64,000 nucleotides of DNA from Paenibacillus amylolyticus (GCF_029689945.1 NZ_CP121451.1:6572001-6636000); one strand, 5' to 3'; counted from the first letter of the stretch, positions 36,425 through 46,567 are shown. Notes: generated by a model from the letters alone, not told the origin. Made by a program: numbers and translations.

Positions 36425-38620
36425 ATGATGAAATCATTCCACGTATTTGGGCAGGATCTGAAATCCGCCTTCAAGAAACCAAAAGTATGTATTCCGATTC
36501 TCGTTGTACTGTTCATTCCGGTATTGTATAGCGGTCTGTTCCTGAACGCATTCTGGGACCCCTACGGCAAAATGAATGAGTTACCTGTGGCCGTGGTGAA
36601 CACCGATCAGGGTGCGGTCTACAACGACAAATCACTGGAGGTTGGTCAGAATCTGGTCGATGAATTGAAAAAAAGCGATGATTTCAACTGGCAATTCGTC
36701 ACGCGTGAACAAGCAGAACAAGGTATGCATGACAACACGTATTATATGACGATTGTGATTCCAGAGGACTTTTCAAGCAAAGCAACAACCTTGATGGATG
36801 AACACCCTGAGCCGGCAGAACTAATCTATGAACCCAATGAAGGATACAACTTCCTCGCGGGTCAGATCGGCGGTACGGCTGTGAAACAAATCCGCTCCAA
36901 AGTTGCTGCCAAAGTCACCGAATCGTATACCGAAACGCTATTGGAGCAGGTCGAAAAAATCTCTGACGGTTTGGCGGATGCCGGAGATGGCGCAGGTCAG
37001 ATTCATGATGGAGCGATCAAGCTGGATGAGGGTGCTGCGGCATTAAAAGAGAACCTGTCCAAACTGGCCGCTGGCACCGACAAGCTGGAAACGGGCGTCG
37101 TTCCGTTAAAAGAAGGCACGACTACACTCGCCCAAGGTATTAGTGATCTTCATACAGGTGCGAGTGCCCTGTCCAATGGGCTGTCCCAATTGGCAGCAGC
37201 AGGCACGAAGCTGAGTGATGGAGCCACCCAGGCTGAAGCTGGCGGTAAACAACTACAGGCTGGCATTCAATCTGCGCAAGAAGGTGCAGCTAAGCTAGAT
37301 GCTGGATTGGTGGCTTCCGAGGAAGGTACTGCGAAGCTGACTGCCGGGCTGCAAAGTTCTGTCGACGGTAGTGGCAAAGTCAGCGAAGGTGCCAAAGCGG
37401 TTGCCCAAGGCCTTGCCCAATTAGCTGAAGCCAGCCCAGAACTGGCCGCAAGTCCTGCTGTCCAGCAGCTCCTGGCAGCCAGTCAAGCCGTAGCTGCTGG
37501 CAGTGAACAGGTGTATCAGGGCGGGCAGCAATTGGTCGCAGGCAGCCAAAGTCTGTACGCTGCACAGCAACAACTGCATCAAGGCAGCAGCCAGCTGGTA
37601 CAGGGTGAACAACAACTGGTACAAGGAGCTACCCAGTTATCCGCCGGACAAGAAAAGCTTGCGACCGGTCTGCAGCAATTCAATTCCAAATTATCCGAAG
37701 CAGCAACTGGAGGAGCCAAACTTGCGGATGGTTCAGGTCAATTGCATGCTGGTGCAGGCAAGTTGGTTGCCGGTGTAAGTCAGCTTACAGATGGTATCTC
37801 CACCCTTTCCGATGGTTCACATAAGCTGGATGACGGTGCTGGTCAGTTGAAAGAAGGAACGCTTAAGCTAACAGACGGCTCTGGCGAACTTGCAACCAAG
37901 CTGAATGAAGCGGCTGAACAGACGGGTAGTGTGAAAAAGACCGATGAGCTGGTAAGCATGTATGCGGAGCCTGTTCAGGTCGATGAGCATAAATATAATG
38001 AGGTGCCCAACTATGGTACAGGATTCTCGCCATACTTCCTGTCCCTCGGGCTGTTTGTCGGAGCCCTGATTGCCACATTGGTTGTGCCAACACGCGGCAG
38101 CACGGTTAGCGAGGCAAGTGGATGGAATCGTTTTGTGAGCAAAACGCTGGCTTTCACGCTCATGAGTGCAGTGCAGTCTTTGCTTGCTTCATGGCTGGTC
38201 TTGTACGGCTTGGGTCTGGATGTACAGAGTGTTCCATTGTTTCTCTTGTTCAGCTTTGTGACCAGTCTAAGCTTCATGTACATCATTCAGGCACTGGTGA
38301 CTTGGTTGGAGAACCCGGGACGATTCCTCGCGATTCTCATGCTGATCTTCCAGCTTACTACCAGTGCGGGCACCTTCCCGCTCGAACTGATTCCTAACTG
38401 GCTGAAAGGTTTCAACCCATGGTTGCCTATGACCTATTCGGTAACAGGTTATAAAGCAGTCATCTCAAGCGGACAGTTCGGCGTGGCTTGGGATCAGATC
38501 GGTATTCTGTGCATCTTCGCCGTGATTGGTCTAGGAGGAACCTTAACGTACTTCCTAACGCACCGCACCATGGAGAACGAAAAGTTAAGTAGTGAAGTTG
38601 AAGTTGCGCTTCACGCATAA
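36425..38620 (+). CDS. YhgE/Pip-family membrane protein (ABC-2-like)
   Basis: A 731-residue membrane protein. TM1 is near residues 20-42. A large extracytoplasmic region contains the Pip N-terminal domain (WDPYGKMNELPVAVVNTDQGA) and, from about 180 to 500, a long run of roughly 7- or 14-residue repeats of the type L-x-x-G-x-x-x-L-x-x-G, likely an extended helical stalk. About five C-terminal helices (from about 540) resemble ABC-2 permeases. Homologues include the Lactococcus phage-infection protein Pip, a receptor for some phages, and type VII-secretion-linked YueB. The native role is unclear. It is preceded by GGGAGA and co-transcribed with tetR. Confidence 0.88.
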   Translation: MMKSFHVFGQDLKSAFKKPKVCIPILVVLFIPVLYSGLFLNAFWDPYGKMNELPVAVVNTDQGAVYNDKSLEVGQNLVDELKKSDDFNWQFVTREQAEQGMHDNTYYMTIVIPEDFSSKATTLMDEHPEPAELIYEPNEGYNFLAGQIGGTAVKQIRSKVAAKVTESYTETLLEQVEKISDGLADAGDGAGQIHDGAIKLDEGAAALKENLSKLAAGTDKLETGVVPLKEGTTTLAQGISDLHTGASALSNGLSQLAAAGTKLSDGATQAEAGGKQLQAGIQSAQEGAAKLDAGLVASEEGTAKLTAGLQSSVDGSGKVSEGAKAVAQGLAQLAEASPELAASPAVQQLLAASQAVAAGSEQVYQGGQQLVAGSQSLYAAQQQLHQGSSQLVQGEQQLVQGATQLSAGQEKLATGLQQFNSKLSEAATGGAKLADGSGQLHAGAGKLVAGVSQLTDGISTLSDGSHKLDDGAGQLKEGTLKLTDGSGELATKLNEAAEQTGSVKKTDELVSMYAEPVQVDEHKYNEVPNYGTGFSPYFLSLGLFVGALIATLVVPTRGSTVSEASGWNRFVSKTLAFTLMSAVQSLLASWLVLYGLGLDVQSVPLFLLFSFVTSLSFMYIIQALVTWLENPGRFLAILMLIFQLTTSAGTFPLELIPNWLKGFNPWLPMTYSVTGYKAVISSGQFGVAWDQIGILCIFAVIGLGGTLTYFLTHRTMENEKLSSEVEVALHA

Positions 38621-38640
38621 AATCGTAAAATAAAAACCAA

Positions 38641-38681
38641 AAAGAACGCAATCCCTCATTACTCATAGGATTGCGTTCTTT
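38641..38681. terminator. Bidirectional terminator
   Basis: AAAGAACGCAATCC and its exact 14-base complement flank a 13-base loop, between the convergent pip and amino-acid ATPase genes. Confidence 0.85.
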
Positions 38682-38705
38682 CCACATTTCTTAGATGCAA
38701 TGTCT

Positions 38706-39461
38706 TTATCCTTCCACTTCCACCCGCTGCAAAAAGGTCCGGGTACGTGCAAGCTTCGGATTGCCGAAGATCTGTTCTGGCGGCCCTGCCTCTGCGATCT
38801 CACCGTTATCCATGAAGAATACGCGATCCGCAACTTCACGAGCGAAGCCCATTTCATGCGTGACGATCATCATGGTCATATTTTCCTGCGCAAGTTGTTT
38901 GATGACACGTAATACCTCTCCCGTCAGCTCTGGATCCAGTGCCGAAGTCGGCTCATCAAACAGCAGAATGTCGGGCTGCATCATAAGCGCGCGGGCAATA
39001 GCTACACGTTGTTTCTGTCCACCGGACAGATTGGCTGGATACGCGTCGGCCTTGTCCGACAGCCCTACTTTGCCGAGTAATTCCAGACTGCGCTTCCTAA
39101 TGACGTTTGAGCTTTCTTTTTTCAAAGTCTTCGGTGCGAGTTCCAGATTAGCCTGTACAGTCAGATGCGGGAACAGGTTGAAATGCTGGAACACCATGCC
39201 CATGCGATCCGTAATTTTGCGTATCTCGCCGCTACCCGCATAGGTTCCGTTCTCAACCAGCTTCTGATCCTGAATTCGAATGCTTCCACCTGTAATATCC
39301 TCCAGATGAATCAGACTGCGCAGCATCGTACTTTTCCCCGAACCCGAAGGCCCGATCACGGCAATTACTTCGCCTGGTTCCACGTTGAAAGATACCTGCT
39401 TCAGCACATCAAGTGCACCGAATGATTTTCTCAACTGATTTACTTCTATTATATGTGTCAT
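38706..39461 (-). CDS. Polar amino-acid ABC transporter ATPase (GlnQ-like)
   Basis: A 251-residue ATPase: Walker [16 protein letters not shown]-loop [13 protein letters not shown], signature [17 protein letters not shown], Walker [15 protein letters not shown] and switch histidine in [13 protein letters not shown]. All catalytic motifs are intact and the length is normal for the polar-amino-acid subfamily. It is the last gene of a binding protein, permease, ATPase operon. The ribosome binding site (AAAGGA) is modest. Confidence 0.92.
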   Translation of the reverse strand: MTHIIEVNQLRKSFGALDVLKQVSFNVEPGEVIAVIGPSGSGKSTMLRSLIHLEDITGGSIRIQDQKLVENGTYAGSGEIRKITDRMGMVFQHFNLFPHLTVQANLELAPKTLKKESSNVIRKRSLELLGKVGLSDKADAYPANLSGGQKQRVAIARALMMQPDILLFDEPTSALDPELTGEVLRVIKQLAQENMTMMIVTHEMGFAREVADRVFFMDNGEIAEAGPPEQIFGNPKLARTRTFLQRVEVEG

Positions 39462-39494
39462 ATGCAGACAGTCCTTTGATTAATCAGATTTAAT

Positions 39495-40154
39495 TTATTC
39501 AAATGAAAACCGCTTCTCCAGCGCCTTGAACAGCAAAGTAAGCACGAGAGTCATGAGCAGATACATAATCGCCGCTACGAAGAACGGAATTAACTGCAAA
39601 TCCCGATTCACTGCCGCTTGGGCGTAATACAACAGCTCGGGTACAGCCACGGCATAGAGCAGTGCCGTATCCTTGATGAGCGTAATGGACTCATTGGCCG
39701 TTGCGGGCAGTACCACACGAATCATCTGAGGAATGATGACTTTGGTCATCGTTTGCCATTTCGTTAATCCAAGTACCTTTGCTGCCTCATGTTGTCCTTT
39801 ATCAATGGACAGCAATCCGCCCCTGAAGATTTCAGCGAAGTACGCCGCATAGTTCAGGATGAACGCAATCCCTGCTGCAACAAAACGATCAAACACCAGA
39901 TACTCTCCAATTACCGGAAGCAACGGTAAACCGAAGCAGAAGAATAGAATTTGGAGTAGCAGTGGTGTCCCTCTCATCACATAGACGTAGGTATGAGCAA
40001 TCCACGCCAGCGGTTTAATCTGACTTCTCATCGCGAGCGTGACCGCAAATCCAAGCGGTACAGATAATACAATCGCGAGCAAGAACATGAAAATGGTAGT
40101 CTGCGCACCCTCTAGCATAGGTTTTAAAATGGTCAATATATAATCCCAACTCAT
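39495..40154 (-). CDS. Polar amino-acid ABC transporter permease
   Basis: A 219-residue membrane protein with about five helices. TYVYVMRGTPLLLQILFFCFGLP near residue 52 is the HisM/GlnP family signature, and the EAA coupling loop is GQHEAAKVLGLTKWQTMTKVIIPQMIRVVLP. It probably works as a homodimer with the ATPase at 39461 and the binding protein at 41035. The transported amino acid is not determined. Confidence 0.92.
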   Translation of the reverse strand: MSWDYILTILKPMLEGAQTTIFMFLLAIVLSVPLGFAVTLAMRSQIKPLAWIAHTYVYVMRGTPLLLQILFFCFGLPLLPVIGEYLVFDRFVAAGIAFILNYAAYFAEIFRGGLLSIDKGQHEAAKVLGLTKWQTMTKVIIPQMIRVVLPATANESITLIKDTALLYAVAVPELLYYAQAAVNRDLQLIPFFVAAIMYLLMTLVLTLLFKALEKRFSFE

Positions 40155-40265
40155 TATTTTATCTCCTCTAATCTGTTAACCCCGCATTCCTCTGGGGCAT
40201 GAATCGCTCCAGCGTGGAATACGGGTCCGTTTTGTTTCCAACTATATATCAGGTGTGTACCCTGC

Positions 40266-41035
40266 CTATTTCAGAACCTTGTCTTCACCCAACCATTGGG
40301 TGGAGATTTTAGCTGCTGTTCCATCTGCATTGAGCTCATCAAGCGCTTTTTGCAGCTGATTCAGAAGCTCTTCATTACCTTTTTTGATACCTATTCCGTA
40401 TTGTTCCGGTGCAAGAGATTCATCCAGCAGTTTGAATGTCCCCTCTTCCTTGGACATGTAGTATCTCGCGACCACTTCATCAATGATGACCGCATCCAGA
40501 CGTTTTGTTTTCAAGTCAGTCAGAGCAAGCACGTTATCTTTGAATTCGGAAGCTTTTACTTTATCCTTCAGGGGACTAGCTGCCAGTGCATCTGCCGCTG
40601 AGGACAATGCCTGCAACCCCACATTTTTGCCATCGAGTTCATCCAGCTTCGTAATTGGCGAGTCCGCCAGTGTAATCGCGACCTGACTGTTTTCCAGATA
40701 AGGCTTCGTGAAGAGCACTTTCTCTTTGCGCTCATCCGTAATGGTGTATCCGTTCCAGATCATGTCGATTCGACCACTGTTCAGCTCTGATTCTTTGGAA
40801 GACCAGTCGATCGGCTGGAATGTGATTTCTTTACCCATTTTCTCCGCTGCAGCTCGTGCGTAATCAATATCAAAACCAACAATTTCATTCTGCTCATCCC
40901 GGAAACCCATTGGAGCAAACTTATCGTCAATGCCTACAACAATCGTGTTATCGTCTTTGCTTGCGGAACTGGAACAACCCGCTACAATCAATACACATAT
41001 ACTAATGAATAATAGTAGAATCGCTTTTTTCTCAT
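40266..41035 (-). CDS. Amino-acid-binding lipoprotein, frameshifted in the signal peptide
   Basis: About 256 residues when repaired. A lipoprotein signal (ILLLFISICVLIVAGC) is followed by a class II binding fold: NTIVVGIDDKFAPMGFRDEQNEIVGFDIDYARAAA, IDMIWNGYTITDERKEKVLFT, YGIGIKKGNEELLNQLQKAL. The ATG at 41035, after GGAGGGG, is put out of frame with the rest by a six-T run at 41025-41030; one more base restores a normal signal peptide. Downstream permease and ATPase genes complete the importer. Confidence 0.85.
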
Positions 41036-41166
41036 CTCTTGAACCCCTCCATGTCTATAACCAAAACCAAACGCTTTAGTTCGTTACCACGTTATCAGAG
41101 ATTTATAATAACATAGCATGGAAGAAGAGTCGAGTCTCTTGCCTATTTCCTTCTATTTCATGCAAC

Positions 41167-41724
41167 TTAATTGTCAACAATTTGTGAAAAAGCTGCTTTC
41201 ACTTGTGCCGTTTCCACGAGCTTCTCGCGTACAATCGAATTCCATAGCTCCAGGTTCTGAAGCTTCTCTAATTCTGTACCTGTCCATTGTTGGGCAGATT
41301 CACGACGTAAGGTATAGCTGGTATTCTCTAACTGGTAGACAACCTGCTCCAGATTATCGATCATCACAAAGTTCGCAATCGCATTATATACCAGTATCCG
41401 CTCAAGTTCCTCTGTATCCATCTCGTGCGTATCCAAGCTATAATTCACTTGAGCCGTGAACGTCTCCGGGTACAGTTGGTAACCATCCAATCTTTCTCGT
41501 AAAGGTAAGGCTTGATTCAGATGACTAAGGTTGGAATTATCACCCATGTAGGGACTGCGGTATTTCACTAAAGCGGCAAAATCATGCGTCAGCCGATTCT
41601 GTTGCTCTGCCTCATACCGATCCTGCTGTGCCTCGATCCTCGGATTAACGAAACCCTCAACGTATATAAGGCCAACCACACCCATAACAACAAGGGCAAT
41701 AATCCATATATTCCTGCCTCTCAT
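41167..41724 (-). CDS. DUF4825-like membrane-anchored protein
   Basis: A 185-residue protein: one N-terminal membrane helix (about 5-25) and a soluble region with FAALVKYRSPYMGDNSNLSHLNQALPL, similar to the DUF4825 family of unknown function. It overlaps the preceding gene by ATGA and is third in a padR-led operon. With its neighbours it may act in an envelope response, but this is not established. Confidence 0.65.
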   Translation of the reverse strand: MRGRNIWIIALVVMGVVGLIYVEGFVNPRIEAQQDRYEAEQQNRLTHDFAALVKYRSPYMGDNSNLSHLNQALPLRERLDGYQLYPETFTAQVNYSLDTHEMDTEELERILVYNAIANFVMIDNLEQVVYQLENTSYTLRRESAQQWTGTELEKLQNLELWNSIVREKLVETAQVKAAFSQIVDN

Positions 41725-42416
41725 AACACATCACTCACTTCATACTTGCTAACGATCCGATACGCCCGATGTACTACCAAAGGAATAATAACACTCAGTA
41801 ACGGGACGGCAAAGGCAATGACGATTACAGCAAACTGGTAGGGTCCATCCACCGGAATGGGTCGATTAAACCAAATGTTGCTTCCGAATCGCAACGCTGC
41901 CTGCGTCCCCCATAGGACGAGTATGAATGCCGCCCACAACCACCATATTCTTCGATTCCACTGCACCAAGGCTGGGATTCGAATAACCGTGGTTTTAACA
42001 GAAGTTGCCGGATCATTTGTCCTGTTGGACAAGATATACAACACATACGTTCCACCAACAATGAGACTCACGATCATAAGCAGGTTGTTTATGATGGAGC
42101 CTTGCATCAGCACTCTCATTGGAATGGTAATGATCCAGGCTATGAGGCTATATATCAGAGCAGACTGCAGCAACGCTGTCCAGTAAGGAACACGTTGCAC
42201 CCTCCGATGATCACTCATCACTTCATCCATACCATTGATATGCTGAATGGCGGTTTGAAACGCCTTCTCTTCGCTCATCCCCTGCGACATATAATCGTCA
42301 ATCCGGGCAGCGAGATTACTGTGAATCTCTTCTTGTAATTCTCGATTGTCCAATGTATCCGGTGCATGAGCGAATAGACGATTCACATGACGGGTGATGC
42401 GAGCTTCCAATCTCAT
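41721..42416 (-). CDS. PadR-associated membrane protein with permease-prefix/DUF1700-like domain
   Basis: A 231-residue protein. The first 75 residues are a soluble helical module (LEARITRHVNRLFAHAP, LQEEIHSNLAARIDDYMSQGMSEEKAFQTAI) that often accompanies PadR regulators and FtsX-type permeases. Four hydrophobic segments follow. It overlaps both neighbours by ATGA, so all three genes are translationally coupled. The function is unknown; one possibility is a membrane partner controlling PadR activity. Confidence 0.7.
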   Translation of the reverse strand: MRLEARITRHVNRLFAHAPDTLDNRELQEEIHSNLAARIDDYMSQGMSEEKAFQTAIQHINGMDEVMSDHRRVQRVPYWTALLQSALIYSLIAWIITIPMRVLMQGSIINNLLMIVSLIVGGTYVLYILSNRTNDPATSVKTTVIRIPALVQWNRRIWWLWAAFILVLWGTQAALRFGSNIWFNRPIPVDGPYQFAVIVIAFAVPLLSVIIPLVVHRAYRIVSKYEVSDVL

Positions 42417-42771
42417 AGGTCTTCATCTCCTTTTTCTCCAGTGACAATCATGCAATCAATCAGTGCCTTGGCTGCCTGCCAAGCTTGAACCTGCTCTCGA
42501 TAGGCTTCAAGCCCCTGCACTGTAATTCGGTAATATTTGCGTCGTCCTCCCTGTGTCTCTTCCCCCAGTAGGACTCCACATATCCACTCTTCTCCAACCT
42601 CTTCAAACTGGAATAAAGCGTAGGTTCCTTCAATTCAAACTGCTCTCCGCTCTTGCGATAGATCTCCTTAATAATGCTGTATCCATAGTTATCTGCGGAT
42701 ATAAGTACACTCAGAATGATGGGGTCAATATTGCCCCGAATCAGATCACTGTTAATCACTTGCACATCCAT
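42413..42771 (-). CDS. PadR-family transcriptional regulator, frameshifted
   Basis: About 119 residues when repaired. The PadR winged helix is clear: DLIRGNIDPIILSVLISADNYGYSIIKEI, FELKEPTLYSSLKRLEKSGYVESYW, then GGRRKYYRITVQGLEAY. The frame breaks at CCCCC 42562-42566, where one base is missing; repair gives an end that overlaps the next gene by ATGA. It most likely represses its own operon through the dyad in its promoter. Confidence 0.85.
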
Positions 42772-42807
42772 CTGCGAGTTTCACCGACTTTCTTCCATCC
42801 TGCGTAT

Positions 42808-42836
42808 ACTATAAGACATATTACTATGTCTGTAAA
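42808..42836 (-). promoter_or_regulatory. padR promoter with dyad operator in the spacer
   Basis: On the minus strand, TTTACA (42836-42831) and TATAGT (42813-42808) are separated by 17 bases. GACATA-N4-TATGTC (42815-42830) fills almost the whole spacer. A repressor bound here would exclude RNA polymerase. Confidence 0.75.
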
Positions 42837-43026
42837 GGTAATATGTAAAGCATGGTAAATATACTTCGTACCGAGTAACATTAGCAACATTCCTCTTTTG
42901 CATTTCGTCTGGATACGAATGTACCAACTGACGAGTTCACTCTAGTTGAATATGTGAAGCGGATTTCCTTGGGTGATACTTCTTTTGCCTTTGTTATCCG
43001 TGGTACTGAAAAAAATAAAAACAAAC

Positions 43027-43055
43027 AGAGCCCCTCCATGTGGAGAGGCCCTTAC
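43027..43055 (-). terminator. Terminator of the GH4 gene
   Basis: On the minus strand GCCTCTCC-ACAT-GGAGGGGC, followed by TTTGTTTTTATTTTTTTC. Confidence 0.8.
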
Positions 43056-43065
43056 GCATTTCCAT

Positions 43066-44571
43066 CTATTGCTGCACTTTCTCACGATCTTTGCCTTTAT
43101 CGGATTCACCCGCGTTTTTGTTGGCAGCATCGCGATCCTGTTGCATCTCTTCCACTGTTTTCACCTTGAGACGCGCAGCACCTTCATATTCCTTCGTTGG
43201 AATCAGGTCGCCTCCAGCGAGTCTTGCTTCTGCCGCTGCAATCGCATCTCCATACTGCGGCAGCCACTGAGCCTGTGCCACCAACATTTCGTCGACCATC
43301 TGCCAGATCTCTTTTGGATTACATACGGCACCCACAAGCGGGTCCATCATGAACGCCTGACGAAGTAATTGGTCGTCTCCGTTCACCGCAGCTTCGACCG
43401 CAAGCCGTTGTACGGAAATGCTCACATTACATACCGCGGCTGGTCCCAGTGGCAAATCGCCCACATGCGGCATGGAGATGCCATTGCGATCCACATATCC
43501 CGGTGCTTCAATAATCGCATCATCCGGCAGGTTCGAGATGACTCCATGATTAACGGTATTGAAATGTCCACGATAGACACGTCCCGTCTCCAGCCCTTCA
43601 ATAATGTACGAACCGTGCTCCTCGCCCCGTTTGTCCGGAATGAATTGCATCGGTTCATCCTTCATCCAGTTGGGAAAATCAGTCTCGAACCAGTTGCGCC
43701 CCTCCGTACATACCCGCAGATATCCACCTGTCTCTCCGTTAATCCAGTTGCCCAGATCGATCCATTCGTTGATCTCTTCGGGACGTTTGCGATACCACGG
43801 CACATATTCACTCAGGTGACCATTCGATTCCGTGCTGTAATACCCGAAGCGGCGTAACATATCGATCCGCACTTTCTCGGTACGGCTGTACTCTGGATGT
43901 TTCTCGAAGGCTTCGAGCAGGTCACCTGTAAGGTCTTTCCCTTCATGAGAAGCCTGAATATACCAGGTCTGATGGTTGATGCCGGCACAGATAATATCCA
44001 CTTCACTCTTTTTCAAACCAAAAGCTTCCGCAATCTGATGATGACCATGCTGTACCCCATGACACAGTCCGATTGTCCGCACACCGCCGTACTTATTGCA
44101 AGCCCATGTGAGCATCGCCATCGGATTGGAATAGTTCAAGAGCAGCACGTCCGGTGCGCTTTGTTCACGAATATCTTTACAGATATCCAGCATCTCGGCG
44201 ATTCCGCGTTGTCCATACATAATGCCGCCTGCACACAGCGTATCGCCGACACATTGGTCTACCCCATATTTCAGTGGAATATCCACATCGGTTGCAAATG
44301 CCTCCAGCCCCCCAACACGAATCGTACACAGTACATACTTGGCATCTTTCAATGCTTCTTTCCGATCCGTTGTCGGCTGAATCTGAATATTCAATCCATT
44401 CTCCCGGATATCCCGCTGACACAGCTCAGTCACCATATCCAGATTGTGCTGATTAATATCACAGAATGCAATTTCAAGGTTGTTAAACTCCGGTACCGTG
44501 AGCAAATCCCTCAACAATCCCCGTGTAAATCCGATACTTCCTGCCCCGATAAACGCCACTTTGAACGACAT
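43066..44571 (-). CDS. GH4 alpha-galactosidase/alpha-glucosidase, NAD-dependent
   Basis: About 501 residues, normal for family 4. The NAD-binding start is VAFIGAGSIGFTRGLLRDLL. Further landmarks are DTLCAGGIMYGQRGIAEM, NYSNPMAMLTWACNK, GLCHGVQHGHH (metal-binding Cys/His region) and AGINHQTWYIQ. GH4 enzymes use NAD and a divalent metal in an oxidation-elimination mechanism and hydrolyse alpha-galactosides such as melibiose, or alpha-glucosides. ATG 44571 is chosen because GGGGAGG lies upstream. The C-terminus ends in a charged tail. An AraC regulator lies upstream on the same strand and presumably controls it. Confidence 0.9.
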   Translation of the reverse strand: MSFKVAFIGAGSIGFTRGLLRDLLTVPEFNNLEIAFCDINQHNLDMVTELCQRDIRENGLNIQIQPTTDRKEALKDAKYVLCTIRVGGLEAFATDVDIPLKYGVDQCVGDTLCAGGIMYGQRGIAEMLDICKDIREQSAPDVLLLNYSNPMAMLTWACNKYGGVRTIGLCHGVQHGHHQIAEAFGLKKSEVDIICAGINHQTWYIQASHEGKDLTGDLLEAFEKHPEYSRTEKVRIDMLRRFGYYSTESNGHLSEYVPWYRKRPEEINEWIDLGNWINGETGGYLRVCTEGRNWFETDFPNWMKDEPMQFIPDKRGEEHGSYIIEGLETGRVYRGHFNTVNHGVISNLPDDAIIEAPGYVDRNGISMPHVGDLPLGPAAVCNVSISVQRLAVEAAVNGDDQLLRQAFMMDPLVGAVCNPKEIWQMVDEMLVAQAQWLPQYGDAIAAAEARLAGGDLIPTKEYEGAARLKVKTVEEMQQDRDAANKNAGESDKGKDREKVQQ

Positions 44572-44759
44572 GCATGTATCCTCCCCTGATCCGAATCTTT
44601 CACTTCGGTTAATGACCCTCTTCATGAAATCATTGTACCAACGGCAACCGGGGAAGCGTTATCAAAATCATGACCTGTTCAAGTTCTTGTTGTCAAAAAT
44701 CCTAACTTTTGCTCGCCAACCCACTAATACACTTGTCTGCGAAAGTAAATGCAAACGAC

Positions 44760-45773
44760 TCATTCATCCTTCGGATATTGACTCACATGTCGTTCCATCG
44801 AGGAGCGAAATTTAACGGGCGTACAGCCTGTATATTTTTTGAATAACATATGAAAATACTGACGACTCCCTACTCCAACATAGTCGGAAATCTCCGATAT
44901 TGGAATATTCGTCTGTTGTAACAACATCTTCGCCTTCTCCATGCGAAGCATGGTCAGGTAGTCGGTCGGTGTCCGCTGCGTGTGCTGGCGAAAAATGCGA
45001 TGTAAATAGCCCGGATGCAGATTGACCGCTGCTGCGATATCCTTCATCTGAATATTGCGGTCCATATTATGATGCATGAATTCAATGGTTCTTTTGACAT
45101 ATAACTCCGCCTGATCTGACGCACTCCGGCTCATCTCTCCACGCAGTCGTGCAACACGGACCAACAACTGGATGAATAGCGTTCGCACCAGCATGCCCTG
45201 TTCCAGGGATGAGAGATTCCGGGCTTCGCGATGATGCAACCGTTCCTCTGGTGGAATAATCCTTATCGGCGTAGCCGACCTCTCCTGCTCCAACAGACTG
45301 CGCTGATCCAGTTCCAGCACCAGACTTTTCATAATGTGATACACCTCTTCCGGATCAGGCAGTACCAGATATGGCGAAGCATTAGTGAGCAGCGTATGGA
45401 CTTCTTCCTCTTCCAGCGTGAGTTGACGGATGGATAGCTGTCCCGGAGGCGAGCCGGAGAACCCAAACTCCACATTGAGCATCCGGCAAGGTACCCCATC
45501 TTCTACGAGCAAACGATGTGGGACACCTGCATCGAGCATAATGAACTGTCCCTTTTTCAAAATGGTCTGCTCCGAATTCCCATCCGGCATCTGCACATCC
45601 ACCCGGCACATTCCCGAAATAATATACATGATCTCCGTCGAATCATGATGGTGGTAGGACATACGGTAGTTGTCCCATTGTTTGTAATAGTACGCGTAGA
45701 AACGCGGTCCGCAGTCCTCTGTGCGCAATGCCTCCTGGTACAGGCTTCCTGTCCAGCGCTTCGTGATGCTCAT
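44760..45773 (-). CDS. AraC-family regulator with cupin sensor
   Basis: About 337 residues. The N-terminal cupin spans about 25-110 (YHHHDSTEIMYIISGMCRVDV, LDAGVPHRLLVEDGVPCRML); the double helix-turn-helix occupies the last 100 residues (IQMKDIAAAVNLHPGYLHRIFRQ, ISEISDYVGVGSRQYFHMLFKK). ATG 45773 follows GGAGGGG. It is 188 bases upstream of the GH4 glycosidase in the same direction, so it is probably a sugar-responsive activator of that gene. Confidence 0.9.
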   Translation of the reverse strand: MSITKRWTGSLYQEALRTEDCGPRFYAYYYKQWDNYRMSYHHHDSTEIMYIISGMCRVDVQMPDGNSEQTILKKGQFIMLDAGVPHRLLVEDGVPCRMLNVEFGFSGSPPGQLSIRQLTLEEEEVHTLLTNASPYLVLPDPEEVYHIMKSLVLELDQRSLLEQERSATPIRIIPPEERLHHREARNLSSLEQGMLVRTLFIQLLVRVARLRGEMSRSASDQAELYVKRTIEFMHHNMDRNIQMKDIAAAVNLHPGYLHRIFRQHTQRTPTDYLTMLRMEKAKMLLQQTNIPISEISDYVGVGSRQYFHMLFKKYTGCTPVKFRSSMERHVSQYPKDE

Positions 45774-45868
45774 ATCCACCCCTCCATTCCTGCGACGATC
45801 GATCCTCACTTTTCTCCATTGTAGCAATTCTTCAGGTTGAATATAAACCGTCTTGCTTAAAAGCTTCG

Positions 45869-45914
45869 TTGCATTATTTAATTAGATAAATATATAATTA
45901 GTATATTATCTAAT
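45869..45914 (+). promoter_or_regulatory. Promoter with AT-rich inverted repeat upstream of the histidine phosphatase
   Basis: TTGCAT (45869-45874), 18 bases, TATAAT (45893-45898). ATTAGATAA (45881-45889) and TTATCTAAT (45906-45914) are a perfect inverted repeat enclosing the -10. A repressor site is plausible; the regulator is unknown. Confidence 0.5.
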
Positions 45915-45955
45915 CTTTAATGTAAAAGGTCTATAACTAAAGGAGGTTTTCACGC

Positions 45956-46567
45956 ATGAGTACCACCTTTCATCTGGTAAGACATGGACTCAAAGAACGA
46001 CGGATTGGGGATGTGTCCCTCACGTCCGAAGGGGTTTTGCAAGCCGAAGCCACCGCACTTCATTTCGCCAAAGCTGCTTTTTCCGTTACTAAAATCCTGA
46101 CCAGCCCACTTCGACGTGCCCAAGAAACCGCAAGCATGATTGCCCGCCATACCCATACACACATAACCGAAGATCCTCGCCTGCGCGAACGTGCCAATTG
46201 GGGAGATTGCCCCAATCAGTCTTTCGAAGAATTCATTGCGATGTGGGATCGATGCACATCTGACCCCGATTACATTCCACCCGTGGGAGACTCGGCCAAA
46301 CAGGCTGGTGAACGTCTGGCCTCCCTCTTAATTGAATTGGCTAATGAAGAACCAGAGAACCGTAACATTATTGTGGTTGCACATGGTGGACTCATTACAG
46401 ATTTTCTGGTGCAGACTTTTACCGAGCGCGAGCTTAATGTCTGGCATTCCGACTTTATAGCCATGCAGAATCAATTGATCCCCGAATGCTCCATCACCAC
46501 ACTAATCTATGATCAAGGAAATTACACTATCAAGGCGTTTGCTTCAACCGAGCATCTAAGACTCTAA
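45956..46567 (+). CDS. Histidine-phosphatase superfamily protein
   Basis: A 203-residue cytoplasmic enzyme. The RHG motif with its phosphohistidine is at residues 9-11 (FHLVRHG). Arginines in TSPLRRAQETA, a glutamate-bearing segment and the second catalytic histidine in IIVVAHGGLITDF complete the active site. Members dephosphorylate diverse small phosphates or act as phosphoglycerate mutases; the substrate is unknown. AAAGGAGG precedes the ATG. It stands alone. Confidence 0.9.
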   Translation: MSTTFHLVRHGLKERRIGDVSLTSEGVLQAEATALHFAKAAFSVTKILTSPLRRAQETASMIARHTHTHITEDPRLRERANWGDCPNQSFEEFIAMWDRCTSDPDYIPPVGDSAKQAGERLASLLIELANEEPENRNIIVVAHGGLITDFLVQTFTERELNVWHSDFIAMQNQLIPECSITTLIYDQGNYTIKAFASTEHLRL

